Below, one piece after another: positions 16,278 to 24,704 of a stretch of 64,000 nt of DNA. Made by a program: the position numbers and the translations under genes. The stretch comes from DASQZK01 sp963809925 (GTDB taxonomy: Bacteria; Bacteroidota; Bacteroidia; Bacteroidales; GCA-2748055). The notes beneath the pieces are model-generated. The model worked only from the letters and a program-made list of their open reading frames with translations, had not been told where the DNA came from and made no database searches. Within the stretch, counting starts at the first letter, position 1; each line of letters begins with the position of its first letter. The DNA lies in contig CAWELH010000009.1 in assembly GCA_963809925.1 (NCBI GenBank), positions 62,001 through 126,000 on the forward strand, read 5' to 3'.

Positions 16278-17000
16278 ATGAAAATAATTGTGCTTTTCAT
16301 CATGTCCTTAATCACAACAAGTGTGATGTTTTCCCAAAAGGTCGTTATTTCAAAAGATGTTGAAAAGGAATACAAGAATACCCATGGACCAAACATGAGG
16401 CACTATGCTCATTTTTATATAGGACTGGGAGTATTGCCGGGTTTTGATGAAGAAGCCGGATCTGAGGTGAAATTCCCGGGATCTCTGGAATACTACGGTG
16501 GCTACAGATATAAGCTGAAAATACTTCCCTTCTACGCTCTTGGTTTCGATGTCAGTTTCAGGCATACCCGCTATAGCTTAGAAGGCGATGATGTAAATAA
16601 GGCCACACCAGGGAATCCGATTTCCTTTGCACAAAATGAGAAACGTCACATCCTGTCAAATAATTCATTGAACCTGGGTATCTATCAGCGCATCAATATT
16701 GGAAAACGAGGGAATACACTGGGTAATTACCTTGATCTCGGAATTGAAGGCAGCTGGAATTTTTCCGAGAAAGAGATCATTGTTACCACTCATGACAGCG
16801 ATGAATATTATGCGGGTAAATCGCGCCTGGTAAACCGGAAACTCGACTTTCCCGAGCCCCTGACCTATGGAGTATATGCAAGGATCGGACATAATAAATG
16901 GGCAGTATACGGGAAATACAGGTTGAGTGATTACTTCAATGATACGTGGGATATTGCTGAACTTCCTGCTTTAAGTGTTGGTCTTGATCTTGGTTTTTGA
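16278..17000 (+). CDS. Probable outer-membrane beta-barrel protein, unknown function
   Basis: A 240-residue protein with a signal peptide (IIVLFIMSLITTSVMFSQ) and alternating-polarity strands such as HYAHFYIGLGVLPGF, LEYYGGYRYKLKILPFYALG and VYARIGHNKWAVYGKYRL. It ends in LSVGLDLGF, with the terminal phenylalanine expected by the BAM insertion machinery. The size suits an 8- to 10-stranded barrel. It begins 4 bases after the S8 peptidase stop, so the two are probably one transcript, and the barrel could help retain or export the peptidase; that is speculation. I do not recognise a named family. Confidence 0.75.
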   Translation: MKIIVLFIMSLITTSVMFSQKVVISKDVEKEYKNTHGPNMRHYAHFYIGLGVLPGFDEEAGSEVKFPGSLEYYGGYRYKLKILPFYALGFDVSFRHTRYSLEGDDVNKATPGNPISFAQNEKRHILSNNSLNLGIYQRINIGKRGNTLGNYLDLGIEGSWNFSEKEIIVTTHDSDEYYAGKSRLVNRKLDFPEPLTYGVYARIGHNKWAVYGKYRLSDYFNDTWDIAELPALSVGLDLGF

Positions 17001-17074
17001 CATTTCATCTTTTTCCCTGGGATCTACACTGTTATTTAAAGAATGTAATGAGTGTGCGATGTGCAATAGGGAGA

Positions 17075-17806
17075 TCATACCATGTTTCTGGCAGCTGCGA
17101 TGGATGACAGGACCGAATTATTTTCTTCCAGAGCAGTGCCCACGACGATAAGGTTTGCACCGGCTTTGTAGATTCCTACGGCTTCCTTCTGACTCCTGAT
17201 CCCGCCACCTACAAGAATCGGTGTACTGATATTCTTTCTCACTTCCCTGATCACGTCAAGTCCTACAGGGCTTGCCGCACCACTTCCAGCTTCAAGATAG
17301 GTGAGCTTCAGTCCGAGCATTTCTCCTGCTATGGCCGTGGCCACCGCGATTTCAGGTTTGTCGGCAGGTACGGGCGCCGTGTTGCTCATATATTCAACGG
17401 AGGTTCGACGGCCGTTTTCAATGAGAATATATGCCGTAGGGAGGACCTCGATGCCCGTTTTGCGAAGCCTGGGGGCTGCCAGAACATGATGACCGATCAG
17501 AAATTCAGGATTTCGCCCTGAAATCAAGGACAGGAATAGGATGCCGTCGGCTTCATCACTGATCTGCATTACGTTGCCGGGGAAAAGAATTACCGGTATC
17601 GTTGTTGATTTTCTGATCAGCCTTATTGTCTCTTCCACGGCATTGAATAGCAGGCTTCCTCCGACAAAAATAAAATCTACATGGCTTTTTTCAGCTTCTG
17701 CTGCGATGGTCCGTACAGCGTTACCATATGTTTTGTCCGGATCAATCAGAACTGCCAGCAGCTTTTTCCCCTCTAACGACCTGTAAATATTTTCAAGGAT
17801 ACTCAT
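17075..17806 (-). CDS. Geranylgeranylglyceryl/heptaprenylglyceryl phosphate synthase (PcrB/GGGPS family)
   Basis: A TIM-barrel prenyltransferase of about 243 residues that joins a polyprenyl diphosphate to sn-glycerol-1-phosphate. Diagnostic segments are LAVLIDPDKTYG near the N-terminus, IFVGGSLLFNAVEETIRLI, VILFPGNVMQISDEADGIL, FLSLISGRNPEFLIGHHVLA, YLEAGSGAASPVG and the phosphate-binding end PILVGGGIRSQKEAV with LIVVGTALEEN. Such enzymes are best known from archaeal lipid synthesis, but a group II exists in Bacteroidota. Start 17806 is preferred over 17815 because its ATG shares the ATGA overlap with the stop of the phosphopantetheinyl transferase gene, implying translational coupling. It is the last gene of the mutY-ssb-gldE-gldD run. 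The prenyl chain length and product use are unknown. Confidence 0.92.
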   Translation of the reverse strand: MSILENIYRSLEGKKLLAVLIDPDKTYGNAVRTIAAEAEKSHVDFIFVGGSLLFNAVEETIRLIRKSTTIPVILFPGNVMQISDEADGILFLSLISGRNPEFLIGHHVLAAPRLRKTGIEVLPTAYILIENGRRTSVEYMSNTAPVPADKPEIAVATAIAGEMLGLKLTYLEAGSGAASPVGLDVIREVRKNISTPILVGGGIRSQKEAVGIYKAGANLIVVGTALEENNSVLSSIAAARNMV

Positions 17807-18438
17807 TTTTTGCATGTCCAGACAATTGTGTAATTGTTGTATTTACGGTAGAACAGGTTGAAGTCTTCAATACCGTGAATATTGAGTACCCTGCCCTTTA
17901 TCTGACCTTCATTCTTTGGGTGAAATGGAAAAATTGTCAGGTTTTCCTTAAAATTTATATCCTGCTTATCGCAGATTTTGTATAATGCCTCCTTGGCGCA
18001 CCAGTGAATATACAGATGATACCTACTGAATTCCGGATCGTTGGTGATTAACTCCTGTTCGTTGATAAATTTAAAGCTGATGTTTGAGATCTTGTGCGAC
18101 ATCATTTCGAGATCAATACCTACCCGTTTGCCCTTTCCCAGAAGTATGGCAGTCAGGTTTCCGGAATGTGTAATACTTATGGTATGCGCGTTCCCTTTTA
18201 GGAAAGGTTTCCTTTCATCGTTGTAGATGATGCGTGATTCCCTGCCTGTTAGTTCATTGATCAGGTTTCGTACACTTAGCCATTCCAGTTTCCTTCCGTC
18301 ATTCTTAAAGCTGTCCAGTTTCTCATGTTCCTCCTGGTCCAGACGCAAACCGTTATATAATGTATCGAAATTCTCGCTGATCTCCCAGATACCTAATATA
18401 CATTCCCCGCTTAGCTGTTCTTTTACGATTAGACCCAT
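17803..18438 (-). CDS. 4'-phosphopantetheinyl transferase superfamily protein
   Basis: A 211-residue Sfp/AcpT-type enzyme that transfers the phosphopantetheine arm of coenzyme A to a carrier-protein serine. The three family motifs are present: ISITHSGN (about residue 93), GIDLE (about 111, Mg-binding) and WCAKEALYK (about 151). The N-terminal part with ARKxEWLSVR-like sequence (KLEWLSVRNLINEL) is typical of the EntD/Sfp class. No carrier protein is encoded nearby, so it may serve the general acyl carrier protein or a distant pathway. It follows gldD by 59 bases on the same strand and overlaps the GGGP synthase start by four bases. Confidence 0.92.
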   Translation of the reverse strand: MGLIVKEQLSGECILGIWEISENFDTLYNGLRLDQEEHEKLDSFKNDGRKLEWLSVRNLINELTGRESRIIYNDERKPFLKGNAHTISITHSGNLTAILLGKGKRVGIDLEMMSHKISNISFKFINEQELITNDPEFSRYHLYIHWCAKEALYKICDKQDINFKENLTIFPFHPKNEGQIKGRVLNIHGIEDFNLFYRKYNNYTIVWTCKK

Positions 18439-18497
18439 ATGCCAGATTTTTCATTTCCTTATGACGGGTTTTCAGAACACCAAATTTAAGCATTTAT

Positions 18498-19097
18498 TTA
18501 CATATTGGTAAAGGGCTGTTTCCATCGAAGTGTATTAAGAAGATGGATTACATCCTGCCGTATGAAATTTATGACCGGCGAAAGAGAATCTTTGTTGGGT
18601 TCGGCATTGAAATATAAGGATCCGCGGAGAAAGTTACGACTGCTGTCGGTGACGAAAAACTGAAGAGAAGAGGCTGTATTTCCTTTTAAGTCATAGAGAA
18701 TACCATACACTTTTGAGCTGTCGTTACGAATCAGAGACTCGTTGATTGCTTCAGCCTTTATGGAATGTTTGTAGGCGAGTGTACGGCTATCTTCAATAAA
18801 ATCCTGGAGGTTGTTTTTAACCGGCTTATAACTGAGGTAGATGGTGGCATTCAGGGAGGGAAATTCAATGTTGTACCAAAAGGGTTCAGTATGTTTGGCG
18901 GTATCCTTCACCATGTTTGCATAGACAGGATATTCGAAGGTGAAAGGGGCTGTGGTATCGAAAGGCCGGTAACTTTTGTCGGGATATTTCACCCGTAAAT
19001 AGCCCTTAGCTTTTGGGGTATACGTTTCGTGACATGACCAGAACACAACGATCATCAAGAGAGTGAACAGGAGTACAACGCCCTTTCGCCGATTCAT
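18498..19097 (-). CDS. gldD: Gliding motility lipoprotein GldD
   Basis: A 199-residue lipoprotein (lipobox region MIVVFWSC) matching GldD, which is required for gliding in Flavobacterium and belongs to the set of gld genes conserved with the type IX secretion system. Characteristic segments are PKAKGYLRVKYPDKSYRPF right after the lipidated cysteine, PFTFEYPVYANM, PFWYNIEFPSLNATIYLSYK and LRGSLYFNAEPNKDSL. It starts 4 bases after the gldE stop, the gldE-gldD order known from Flavobacterium. The molecular role of GldD is not established. Together with the PorP/SprF and type B cargo genes elsewhere in the window it supports a T9SS or gliding lifestyle. Confidence 0.94.
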   Translation of the reverse strand: MNRRKGVVLLFTLLMIVVFWSCHETYTPKAKGYLRVKYPDKSYRPFDTTAPFTFEYPVYANMVKDTAKHTEPFWYNIEFPSLNATIYLSYKPVKNNLQDFIEDSRTLAYKHSIKAEAINESLIRNDSSKVYGILYDLKGNTASSLQFFVTDSSRNFLRGSLYFNAEPNKDSLSPVINFIRQDVIHLLNTLRWKQPFTNM

Positions 19098-19101
19098 GAT
19101 T

Positions 19102-20436
19102 CTATTTGATTTTAAGAGGTTTATCGAATGTTACTTTGATCTTCTTGATCCTCCGGGTATCAACGGCAGTTATGGTAAAGGTAAAAGGATCGATGGTGAA
19201 TTTATCATTGATTGCGGGGAGGTCACCGATGACTTCGAGAAGCAGACCGGCCAGGGTATCCGCATCGCCCTTGATCTTTTCAAATATATCTTCCTGTATT
19301 CCAAGCGATTTGTAAAAATCATTCAACAGTACCTTGCCGTCGAAAATATAATTTTGGTCGTCAACTTTAATGTAGAAGGATTCCACTTCATCCGATTCGT
19401 CGGTGATCTCACCGACGATCTCTTCAAGGATATCCTCAAGTGTGACGATGCCCTCCGTACCGCCATATTCATCTACCACAATAGCAAGGTGGATCTTTTT
19501 CTCACGGAATTCCTGAAGCAGGATATTGATCTTTTTTCCGCCGGGCACGTAGTAACTGGGTCGTACCAGCGACTGCCAGTTGAAATTGTCAGTCTTCTCA
19601 AGATGGGGCAGAAGATCCTTTACATACAGGATGCCTTTTACGTTGTCGAAGGTCTCAGAATACACCGGGATGCGACTGAATCCTGAATCGTTGACAATTT
19701 CCGTCAGTTTACTCAGCTCCGTATTGATATCGACGGCCACCACGTCCATCCTTGGCCGCATGATATCGTTCACATCGATATTGCTGAAGCGAACAATGCT
19801 CTTCAGGATCTTTTTCTCCTCAGTTACTACGCCTGTGGTGAGATCAAGCGCATCGGAAAGGTCAACCATGGAGATGTTCGACCGTTTTGATAACAAACGT
19901 TTGTTGACCACAGAGGTTGAGAGTATGAGAAAACTGCTGAGAGGTGAAAAAAGCTTATCGGTAACCATGATAGGGTAGGAGATGAACAATGAAAACTTGA
20001 GGGCTGTGTGGTTAGCATAAAGTTTTGGTATGATCTCGCCGATGAGCAGGATCAGGAAGGTTACGACCACGATCTGTATAACAAAGGCCCAGACCCGGTT
20101 TTCCCCAAAATCAAAGATTTTCGTAGTTAGAAATGTGGAGATAATCACGATGCCGATGTTGATGAAATTATTGCTGATCAGTATGGTGGCCAGGAGACGT
20201 TCAGGGTTTGACAACAGCTTCAGTACACGCCGGGAGGCATTTGTATGCATATGCAGCAACTTGCTGCGATGTCCGGGGTTGAGCGAGAAAAAGGCAACTT
20301 CCGAGCCCGACACGGCAGCCGATCCGATAAGCAACACAACAATCACAGCCAGTCCGGTGATTATTCCCGGAGTGAAGGGTTGAGTATGTATGGTTAACAG
20401 TGATAAAATGCCCAATAAATTCGCTTCTGAGTCCAA
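19102..20436 (-). CDS. gldE: Gliding motility-associated protein GldE (CNNM/CorC-like, CBS domains)
   Basis: A 444-residue membrane protein of the hemolysin-C/CNNM transporter family. The N-terminal DUF21 region has about four hydrophobic segments (IITGLAVIVVLLIGSAAVSG, AFVIQIVVVTFLILLIGEII among them). Paired CBS domains occupy about 200-330 (IMRPRMDVVAVDI, GFSRIPVYSETFDNVKGILY, LAIVVDEYGGTEGIVTLEDI), followed by the CorC/HlyC C-terminal domain with EIVGEITDESDE. The position between ssb and gldD is the signature of GldE, as distinct from ordinary CorC paralogues. GldE is thought to act with GldD; a metal transport activity has not been proved here. Confidence 0.94.
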   Translation of the reverse strand: MDSEANLLGILSLLTIHTQPFTPGIITGLAVIVVLLIGSAAVSGSEVAFFSLNPGHRSKLLHMHTNASRRVLKLLSNPERLLATILISNNFINIGIVIISTFLTTKIFDFGENRVWAFVIQIVVVTFLILLIGEIIPKLYANHTALKFSLFISYPIMVTDKLFSPLSSFLILSTSVVNKRLLSKRSNISMVDLSDALDLTTGVVTEEKKILKSIVRFSNIDVNDIMRPRMDVVAVDINTELSKLTEIVNDSGFSRIPVYSETFDNVKGILYVKDLLPHLEKTDNFNWQSLVRPSYYVPGGKKINILLQEFREKKIHLAIVVDEYGGTEGIVTLEDILEEIVGEITDESDEVESFYIKVDDQNYIFDGKVLLNDFYKSLGIQEDIFEKIKGDADTLAGLLLEVIGDLPAINDKFTIDPFTFTITAVDTRRIKKIKVTFDKPLKIK

Positions 20437-20461
20437 GAGGAAATCAGGTTTAGATTACACG

Positions 20462-20959
20462 TCAAAAAGGAAGATCATCAGCATCGTTCTTTCCTTCGTT
20501 GAGGTTGTTGTATATATCGTCTTTTCCGGTATCCGGTGCCGAAGATTCAGCCTGATTCTCTGTGGCTGAGGCATGCCCCTGTTCCTGCTGATAGGAACCG
20601 ATACCTGACGCATTTTCCTGTGAGTCATCGTTTTTCTTTCCCAGCATCTGCATTACGTCTCCGACAATTTCGGTGAAGTACTTTGTATTGCCGTCCTTAT
20701 CATTGTACGTCCTGGTCTTTATCCGCCCTTCAACATATAGCTGAGTACCTTTCTTTACGTATTTTTCTGCCACTTCTGCCAGGCCTCTCCATAACACAAT
20801 ATTATGCCATTCTGTCGTAGATATCTTTTCTCCATCCTTGTTCCGGTAAGTTTCTGATGTGGCCAACGGAAATTTGGAAACAGCAGTACCTCCTTCCAAA
20901 TAACGGGTTTCCGGATCTTTTCCGACGTTGCCTACAAGGATTACTTTATTCACTGACAT
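20462..20959 (-). CDS. ssb: Single-stranded DNA-binding protein
   Basis: SSB protein of about 165 residues, coating single-stranded DNA during replication, repair and recombination. The OB fold opens with SVNKVILVGNVGKDPETRYL and includes TEWHNIVLWRGLAEVAEKYV and KGTQLYVEGRIKTRTYNDKD. A Q/S/D-rich disordered tail ends in DDADDLPF, the acidic tip that recruits partner enzymes. The ATG at 20959 is chosen over one ten codons upstream because the OB fold conventionally begins at this methionine. It lies between mutY and gldE on one strand, a gene order conserved in Bacteroidota. Confidence 0.96.
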   Translation of the reverse strand: MSVNKVILVGNVGKDPETRYLEGGTAVSKFPLATSETYRNKDGEKISTTEWHNIVLWRGLAEVAEKYVKKGTQLYVEGRIKTRTYNDKDGNTKYFTEIVGDVMQMLGKKNDDSQENASGIGSYQQEQGHASATENQAESSAPDTGKDDIYNNLNEGKNDADDLPF

Positions 20960-21107
20960 ATCATTACATTTTAATGTGTAAAGATACAAAATAAATGTTT
21001 ATTCGTGTACAGATACTTATTTGTGTAAAAAATATACAATAATGTATAAATTCTACACATTAAGCATGATTTGTAAAGCTATCTTACCTGTATTCAGATG
21101 CATTTGT

Positions 21108-22163
21108 TCATGTCCCGGCTACTTCGAGATATTTTTCAATCAAACGGGGAATAGCGTAATTGTCAAGCGTAGCTTCAGGGATTTTTATAAAACGTTCACC
21201 GGCTGGCAGGAATTCGGGACTACTGACGCGTACATGGATAAATCGTGCGGAAATCAGCTGGTGGCTTAGCTGGTGGAGGATGCCTGACGAAAATCCTGCA
21301 ATTTCGATTCCGGCTATGCCTTTAAACCAGCGCTCCTTCATTTGCGTCAGGATATCCTGTTCTGCAAGTTCTGAAGGCGATTCAATAAGTGGAAATTGAT
21401 ACAGCAGATGCCAGATATCCTTATCCTTCCGTTGTTCAATAAGAATGTCCTGCTTGTTCTTCATGATGAAGTAATAGAAATATCTCATCCGGACCGCTTT
21501 ATTTTTTTTGTTTACGGGAAGAATGTCTGTCATATTATTTCTGAAGGCATAGCAATGATCCTTAAGCGGACAGGCAGCACAATCCGGATTTCTTGGTGTG
21601 CAGATTCGGGAACCGAAATCCATCAATGCCTGGTTGAACATACCGGGACGGCTGTCATCCATGATCTTCCGCGCTGCTTCTTCCACAGCCGCCTCACCCT
21701 TCCGGCTTTTCATATCGTCGGTGACGCCAAAGATCCGGCTTATCACACGTTTTACATTACCGTCAACGGCAGGTACCACTTCGCCAAAGGCTATCGAAGC
21801 GATGGCAGCAGCGGTATATCTTCCGATGCCTTTCAGCCGGAGCAAGGACTCGAAATGATCAGGAAATTTTCCATTGTAATTTTCTACAATGTCCTTCGCT
21901 GCCTCATGCATGTTTCTGGCGCGGGAATAATAGCCAAGCCCCTGCCATACTTTTAATACTTCTTCAACCCTTGCACCGGCGAGGGAAAAAATATCCGGAA
22001 AACGCTCCAGGAAGCGTTTGTAGTAATTTATTCCCTGATTGACGCGGGTTTGTTGTAGAATTATCTCTGAAACCCATATTTCATAAGGGTTTAAGGTGTT
22101 TCGCCATGGAAGGTTTCTACCTGCCTCTCCATACCAGCCCATCAATATCTTACTAATTTCCAT
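21108..22163 (-). CDS. mutY: A/G-specific adenine glycosylase
   Basis: MutY (351 residues) removes adenine mispaired with 8-oxoguanine in base excision repair. The helix-hairpin-helix glycosylase domain includes LPWRNTLNPYEIWVSEIILQ, QTRVNQGINYY, VWQGLGYYSRARNMHEAAKD and LKGIGRYTAAAIASIAFGE, with the catalytic Asp in PAVDGNVKRVISR. The 4Fe-4S loop is intact: C-x6-C-x2-C-x5-C in CTPRNPDCAACPLKDHC. A NUDIX-like C-terminal domain for 8-oxoG recognition follows (about 235-345), with LLYQFPLIESP. It heads the minus-strand run leading to ssb, gldE and gldD, and is divergent from the HU gene. Confidence 0.96.
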   Translation of the reverse strand: MEISKILMGWYGEAGRNLPWRNTLNPYEIWVSEIILQQTRVNQGINYYKRFLERFPDIFSLAGARVEEVLKVWQGLGYYSRARNMHEAAKDIVENYNGKFPDHFESLLRLKGIGRYTAAAIASIAFGEVVPAVDGNVKRVISRIFGVTDDMKSRKGEAAVEEAARKIMDDSRPGMFNQALMDFGSRICTPRNPDCAACPLKDHCYAFRNNMTDILPVNKKNKAVRMRYFYYFIMKNKQDILIEQRKDKDIWHLLYQFPLIESPSELAEQDILTQMKERWFKGIAGIEIAGFSSGILHQLSHQLISARFIHVRVSSPEFLPAGERFIKIPEATLDNYAIPRLIEKYLEVAGT

Positions 22164-22238
22164 TCACTTGAATTAAAATATTCTTCCTGATCTGGCAAAA
22201 ATAATGGATTTGAATTTTATTAATCGGGATAAAAAATT

Positions 22239-22246
22239 TATATTTG
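22239..22246 (+). promoter_or_regulatory. -7 promoter element upstream of the HU-family gene
   Basis: TATATTTG is an exact TAnnTTTG match, 53 bases before the ATG at 22300. A TTTG at 22209 is present but lies farther upstream than the usual -33 spacing. Confidence 0.5.
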
Positions 22247-22299
22247 CATCTCGAATTGAAAAGATAATTGTAATTCATTGATAATTAAAGTGTTTTAAA

Positions 22300-22584
22300 A
22301 TGACTAAAGCAGATATCGTAAACGAAATTTCCAAGAACACAGGAATTGAAAAGGTAACTGTACAAAAAACAGTTGAAGCTTTTATGGAAACAGTAAAAGA
22401 CTCCCTGAGTAAAAACAGAAACGTATACCTCAGAGGTTTTGGAAGCTTCATAGTAAAAAGAAGGGCCCAGAAAACCGCCAGGAACATTTCCAGGAATACC
22501 ACGATCATCATTCCGGAACATTTCATCCCATCTTTTAAACCTGCGAAAACTTTCGTAAGTAAAGTAAAATCTAACGTAAAATAG
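22300..22584 (+). CDS. HU/IHF-family DNA-binding protein
   Basis: A 94-residue histone-like protein that bends and compacts DNA as a dimer. It begins TKADIVNEISKNTGIEKVTV and carries the core RGFGSFIVKRRAQKTARNIS with the DNA-intercalating arm (NTTIIIPEHFIPSFKPAKTF). The usual arm residues R-N-P are replaced by SRNTTIII, a form seen in Bacteroidota HU-like proteins. A TATATTTG promoter element lies upstream. It is followed after 17 bases by a 30-codon basic gene and a hairpin, so the two are probably co-transcribed. Confidence 0.95.
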   Translation: MTKADIVNEISKNTGIEKVTVQKTVEAFMETVKDSLSKNRNVYLRGFGSFIVKRRAQKTARNISRNTTIIIPEHFIPSFKPAKTFVSKVKSNVK

Positions 22585-22601
22585 TCTAAACTCATTTCAT
22601 C

Positions 22602-22694
22602 ATGCCTAGCGGTAAAAAGAGAAAAAGACATAAAATGGCGACCCACAAGCGTAAAAAACGTTTGCGGAAAAACAGGCACAAAAAGAGGAAATAA
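22602..22694 (+). CDS. 30-residue AURKAIP1/COX24-domain-like basic protein
   Basis: A 30-codon gene (ATG at 22602, TAA at 22692) whose product is almost wholly Lys, Arg and His: it begins PSGKKRKRHKMATHKRKK and ends NRHKKRK. The KRKRHKMxTHKRKKRLRKxR pattern is that of the AURKAIP1/COX24 domain, known in mitochondria as the small-subunit protein mS38, and I recall very similar tiny proteins annotated in Bacteroidota genomes. It therefore probably binds rRNA in the small ribosomal subunit. It lies 17 bases after the HU gene and is followed directly by a hairpin at 22717. Its size makes it easy to overlook in annotation. Confidence 0.85.
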   Translation: MPSGKKRKRHKMATHKRKKRLRKNRHKKRK

Positions 22695-22716
22695 TTTAGT
22701 CTTTTTTGGAAGTCCT

Positions 22717-22750
22717 TAAACCTAAAGGTCCTGTCGGGTCTTTAGGTTTA
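22717..22750 (+). terminator. Hairpin after the HU/small basic protein operon
   Basis: TAAACCTAAAG (22717-22727) pairs perfectly with CTTTAGGTTTA (22740-22750) around a 12-base loop. The following T-run is short, so termination efficiency is uncertain, but the position 22 bases after the last stop fits a terminator. Confidence 0.6.
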
Positions 22751-22810
22751 TTGTGTTGAACAGTCCCTCTGTCGATTTATATTATATATATTAGAAAATA
22801 AGGACTAGCT

Positions 22811-24370
22811 GTGAGCAATGAATTGGTAATTGATGCTTCTTCCAGTGAAATATCAATTGCTTTGCTTGAAGATAAGAGGCTAATTGAGTTAAATAAGGAG
22901 AAGACGGACACCCGTTTCTCAGTTGGTGATATTTATCTTGGCAAGGTAAAAAAGATCATGCCTGGATTGAATGCAGCATTTGTAGATGTTGGTTATGAGA
23001 AGGATGCGTTTTTGCATTATCTTGATCTCGGACCACAATTTAATTCCCTCAATAAATACATGAACCTGGCAATGTCCAGGAAGGGGAAAATCATTCCGTT
23101 TTACAAGTTCAATAGGGAGTCGGACATCAATAAGGATGGCAAGATCACTGAAATTTTAAAGACGGGACAGAATGTAATTGTGCAGATCGCCAAAGAACCT
23201 ATTTCAACAAAAGGCCCTCGTCTTGGCTCGGAGGTTTCAATACCGGGCAGAAATCTTGTGTTGATCCCGTTCTCTGATAAGGTGTCGGTATCGTCTAAGA
23301 TAGAGACCCACGAGGAAAAGGAAAGGCTTAAAAATCTACTCCTCAGTATCAAACCTAAGAATTACGGTGTTATCGTACGTACCGTGGCCGAAGGAAAGAA
23401 GGTGGCAGAACTCGATTCCGAACTTCGTGGACTCGTAATGAAGTGGGAGAATGCTTTTGAAAAGCTCAAACCCGGGAAATCGCCTAAACTGGTGTTAGGG
23501 GAGAGCAACAGGATCACCGTCATTATTCGTGATATTCTCAACGGAAATTTTGAGAATATCTTCGTGAATGAATCTTCCGCATATCTCGAAATCAAACAGT
23601 TTATCCAGGAAATAGCTCCTGAAAAGAGCAAGATCGTCAAGTTGTATGACAATCCGCAACCCGTTTTCGAAAAATTCGGCATTGAGAAACAGATAAAATC
23701 ACTCTTCGGGAAAACCGTTTCCTTTAAGAGTGGTGCCTACCTCATCATAGAACATACCGAAGCTCTCCATGTCATTGATGTCAACAGCGGCAACCGGTCA
23801 AAGTCCGGTAACGACCAGGAGACCAATGCCCTCGACGTAAATCTTGCCGCTGCCGATGAGATCGCACGTCAATTACGGCTTAGAGATATGGGCGGCATTA
23901 TCGTCGTCGATTTCATTGATATGAATTCCAACGACCATAGACAGATGTTGTTCGATCGTATGAAGGAGATGATGGCCAAGGATAAAACCAAACATCATAT
24001 TCTTCCGTTGAGTAAATTCGGTATCATGCAGATCACACGGCAGAGAGTAAGACCCGAAATGCACATTGAGACGATGGAAAAATGCCCGTCGTGCCTCGGT
24101 ACCGGCAAAGTCGAATCAACCGTCCTCTTTACCGAAACGATCAAGAATACATTGATCCGTGTGATGGCTGAGTATAAACTCGGATTCATCCACATTAAGG
24201 CACACCCGTTTGTGGCTGCCTATATCAATAAGGGCCTGTTCAACTCCGTACGAAAGGAATGGGGAAAAGAACTCGGCACAACTTTGAGAGTGAGTTCTTC
24301 CATCTCGGTACCCCTCCTGGAATATAAGATTTTCGATAAAAACGGGGACGAAATCATCTTCACCGATTAA
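22811..24370 (+). CDS. rng: Ribonuclease E/G family protein
   Basis: A 519-residue endoribonuclease of the RNase E/G family, acting in rRNA maturation and mRNA turnover. The N-terminal S1 domain shows GDIYLGKVKKIMPGLNAAFV with DVGYEKDAFLHY. The catalytic DNase I-like domain includes DVNSGNRSKSGNDQETNALD and the metal-binding GGIIVVDFIDM, and the zinc-link cysteines lie in CPSCLGTGKV. The length is that of RNase G; no long disordered RNase E scaffold follows. Translation appears to begin at GTG 22811, since the next in-frame ATG is well inside the S1 domain. The gene stands alone after the HU operon. Confidence 0.95.
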   Translation: MSNELVIDASSSEISIALLEDKRLIELNKEKTDTRFSVGDIYLGKVKKIMPGLNAAFVDVGYEKDAFLHYLDLGPQFNSLNKYMNLAMSRKGKIIPFYKFNRESDINKDGKITEILKTGQNVIVQIAKEPISTKGPRLGSEVSIPGRNLVLIPFSDKVSVSSKIETHEEKERLKNLLLSIKPKNYGVIVRTVAEGKKVAELDSELRGLVMKWENAFEKLKPGKSPKLVLGESNRITVIIRDILNGNFENIFVNESSAYLEIKQFIQEIAPEKSKIVKLYDNPQPVFEKFGIEKQIKSLFGKTVSFKSGAYLIIEHTEALHVIDVNSGNRSKSGNDQETNALDVNLAAADEIARQLRLRDMGGIIVVDFIDMNSNDHRQMLFDRMKEMMAKDKTKHHILPLSKFGIMQITRQRVRPEMHIETMEKCPSCLGTGKVESTVLFTETIKNTLIRVMAEYKLGFIHIKAHPFVAAYINKGLFNSVRKEWGKELGTTLRVSSSISVPLLEYKIFDKNGDEIIFTD

Positions 24371-24704
24371 GCTTCATCCGCTATTTTATGGTTTCCATTC
24401 ACATTCAGCGCACCGGATAATCAGGTACAGGGGCAGTAGAATAGTATAATTTTTCAGCCAGCTTCATTCAGACGTGCAGGTGATTTATTGACAGCAAACC
24501 GGTTGAAACCTACTGCAAAACCTATCCCATCGAAGAATGTAAATATTTAATTTTATATCTTTGTTAGTCTTGTTTTGATCTCCTGAATGTATAACGAAGC
24601 GTTAAAATTACGTTTATATTGCAGGATGACCTATTTTTGAAAAGAAAAGCGGAACTGCAAAACACGTACCTTTAGAATTCAACCAAAATAAATAGTCTGA
24701 CAAT
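24371..24704. other. Intergenic region between rng and dsbD
   Basis: A 334-base AT-rich gap with no credible gene. It contains one exact TAnnTTTG element (TATCTTTG, 24556-24563), which would give dsbD a leader of about 135 bases. No terminator hairpin or known riboswitch pattern is evident. Confidence 0.5.
24556..24563 (+). promoter_or_regulatory. -7 promoter element upstream of dsbD
   Basis: TATCTTTG matches TAnnTTTG exactly; it lies 142 bases before the dsbD ATG with no other exact match closer. No -33 TTTG at normal distance was found. Confidence 0.4.
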
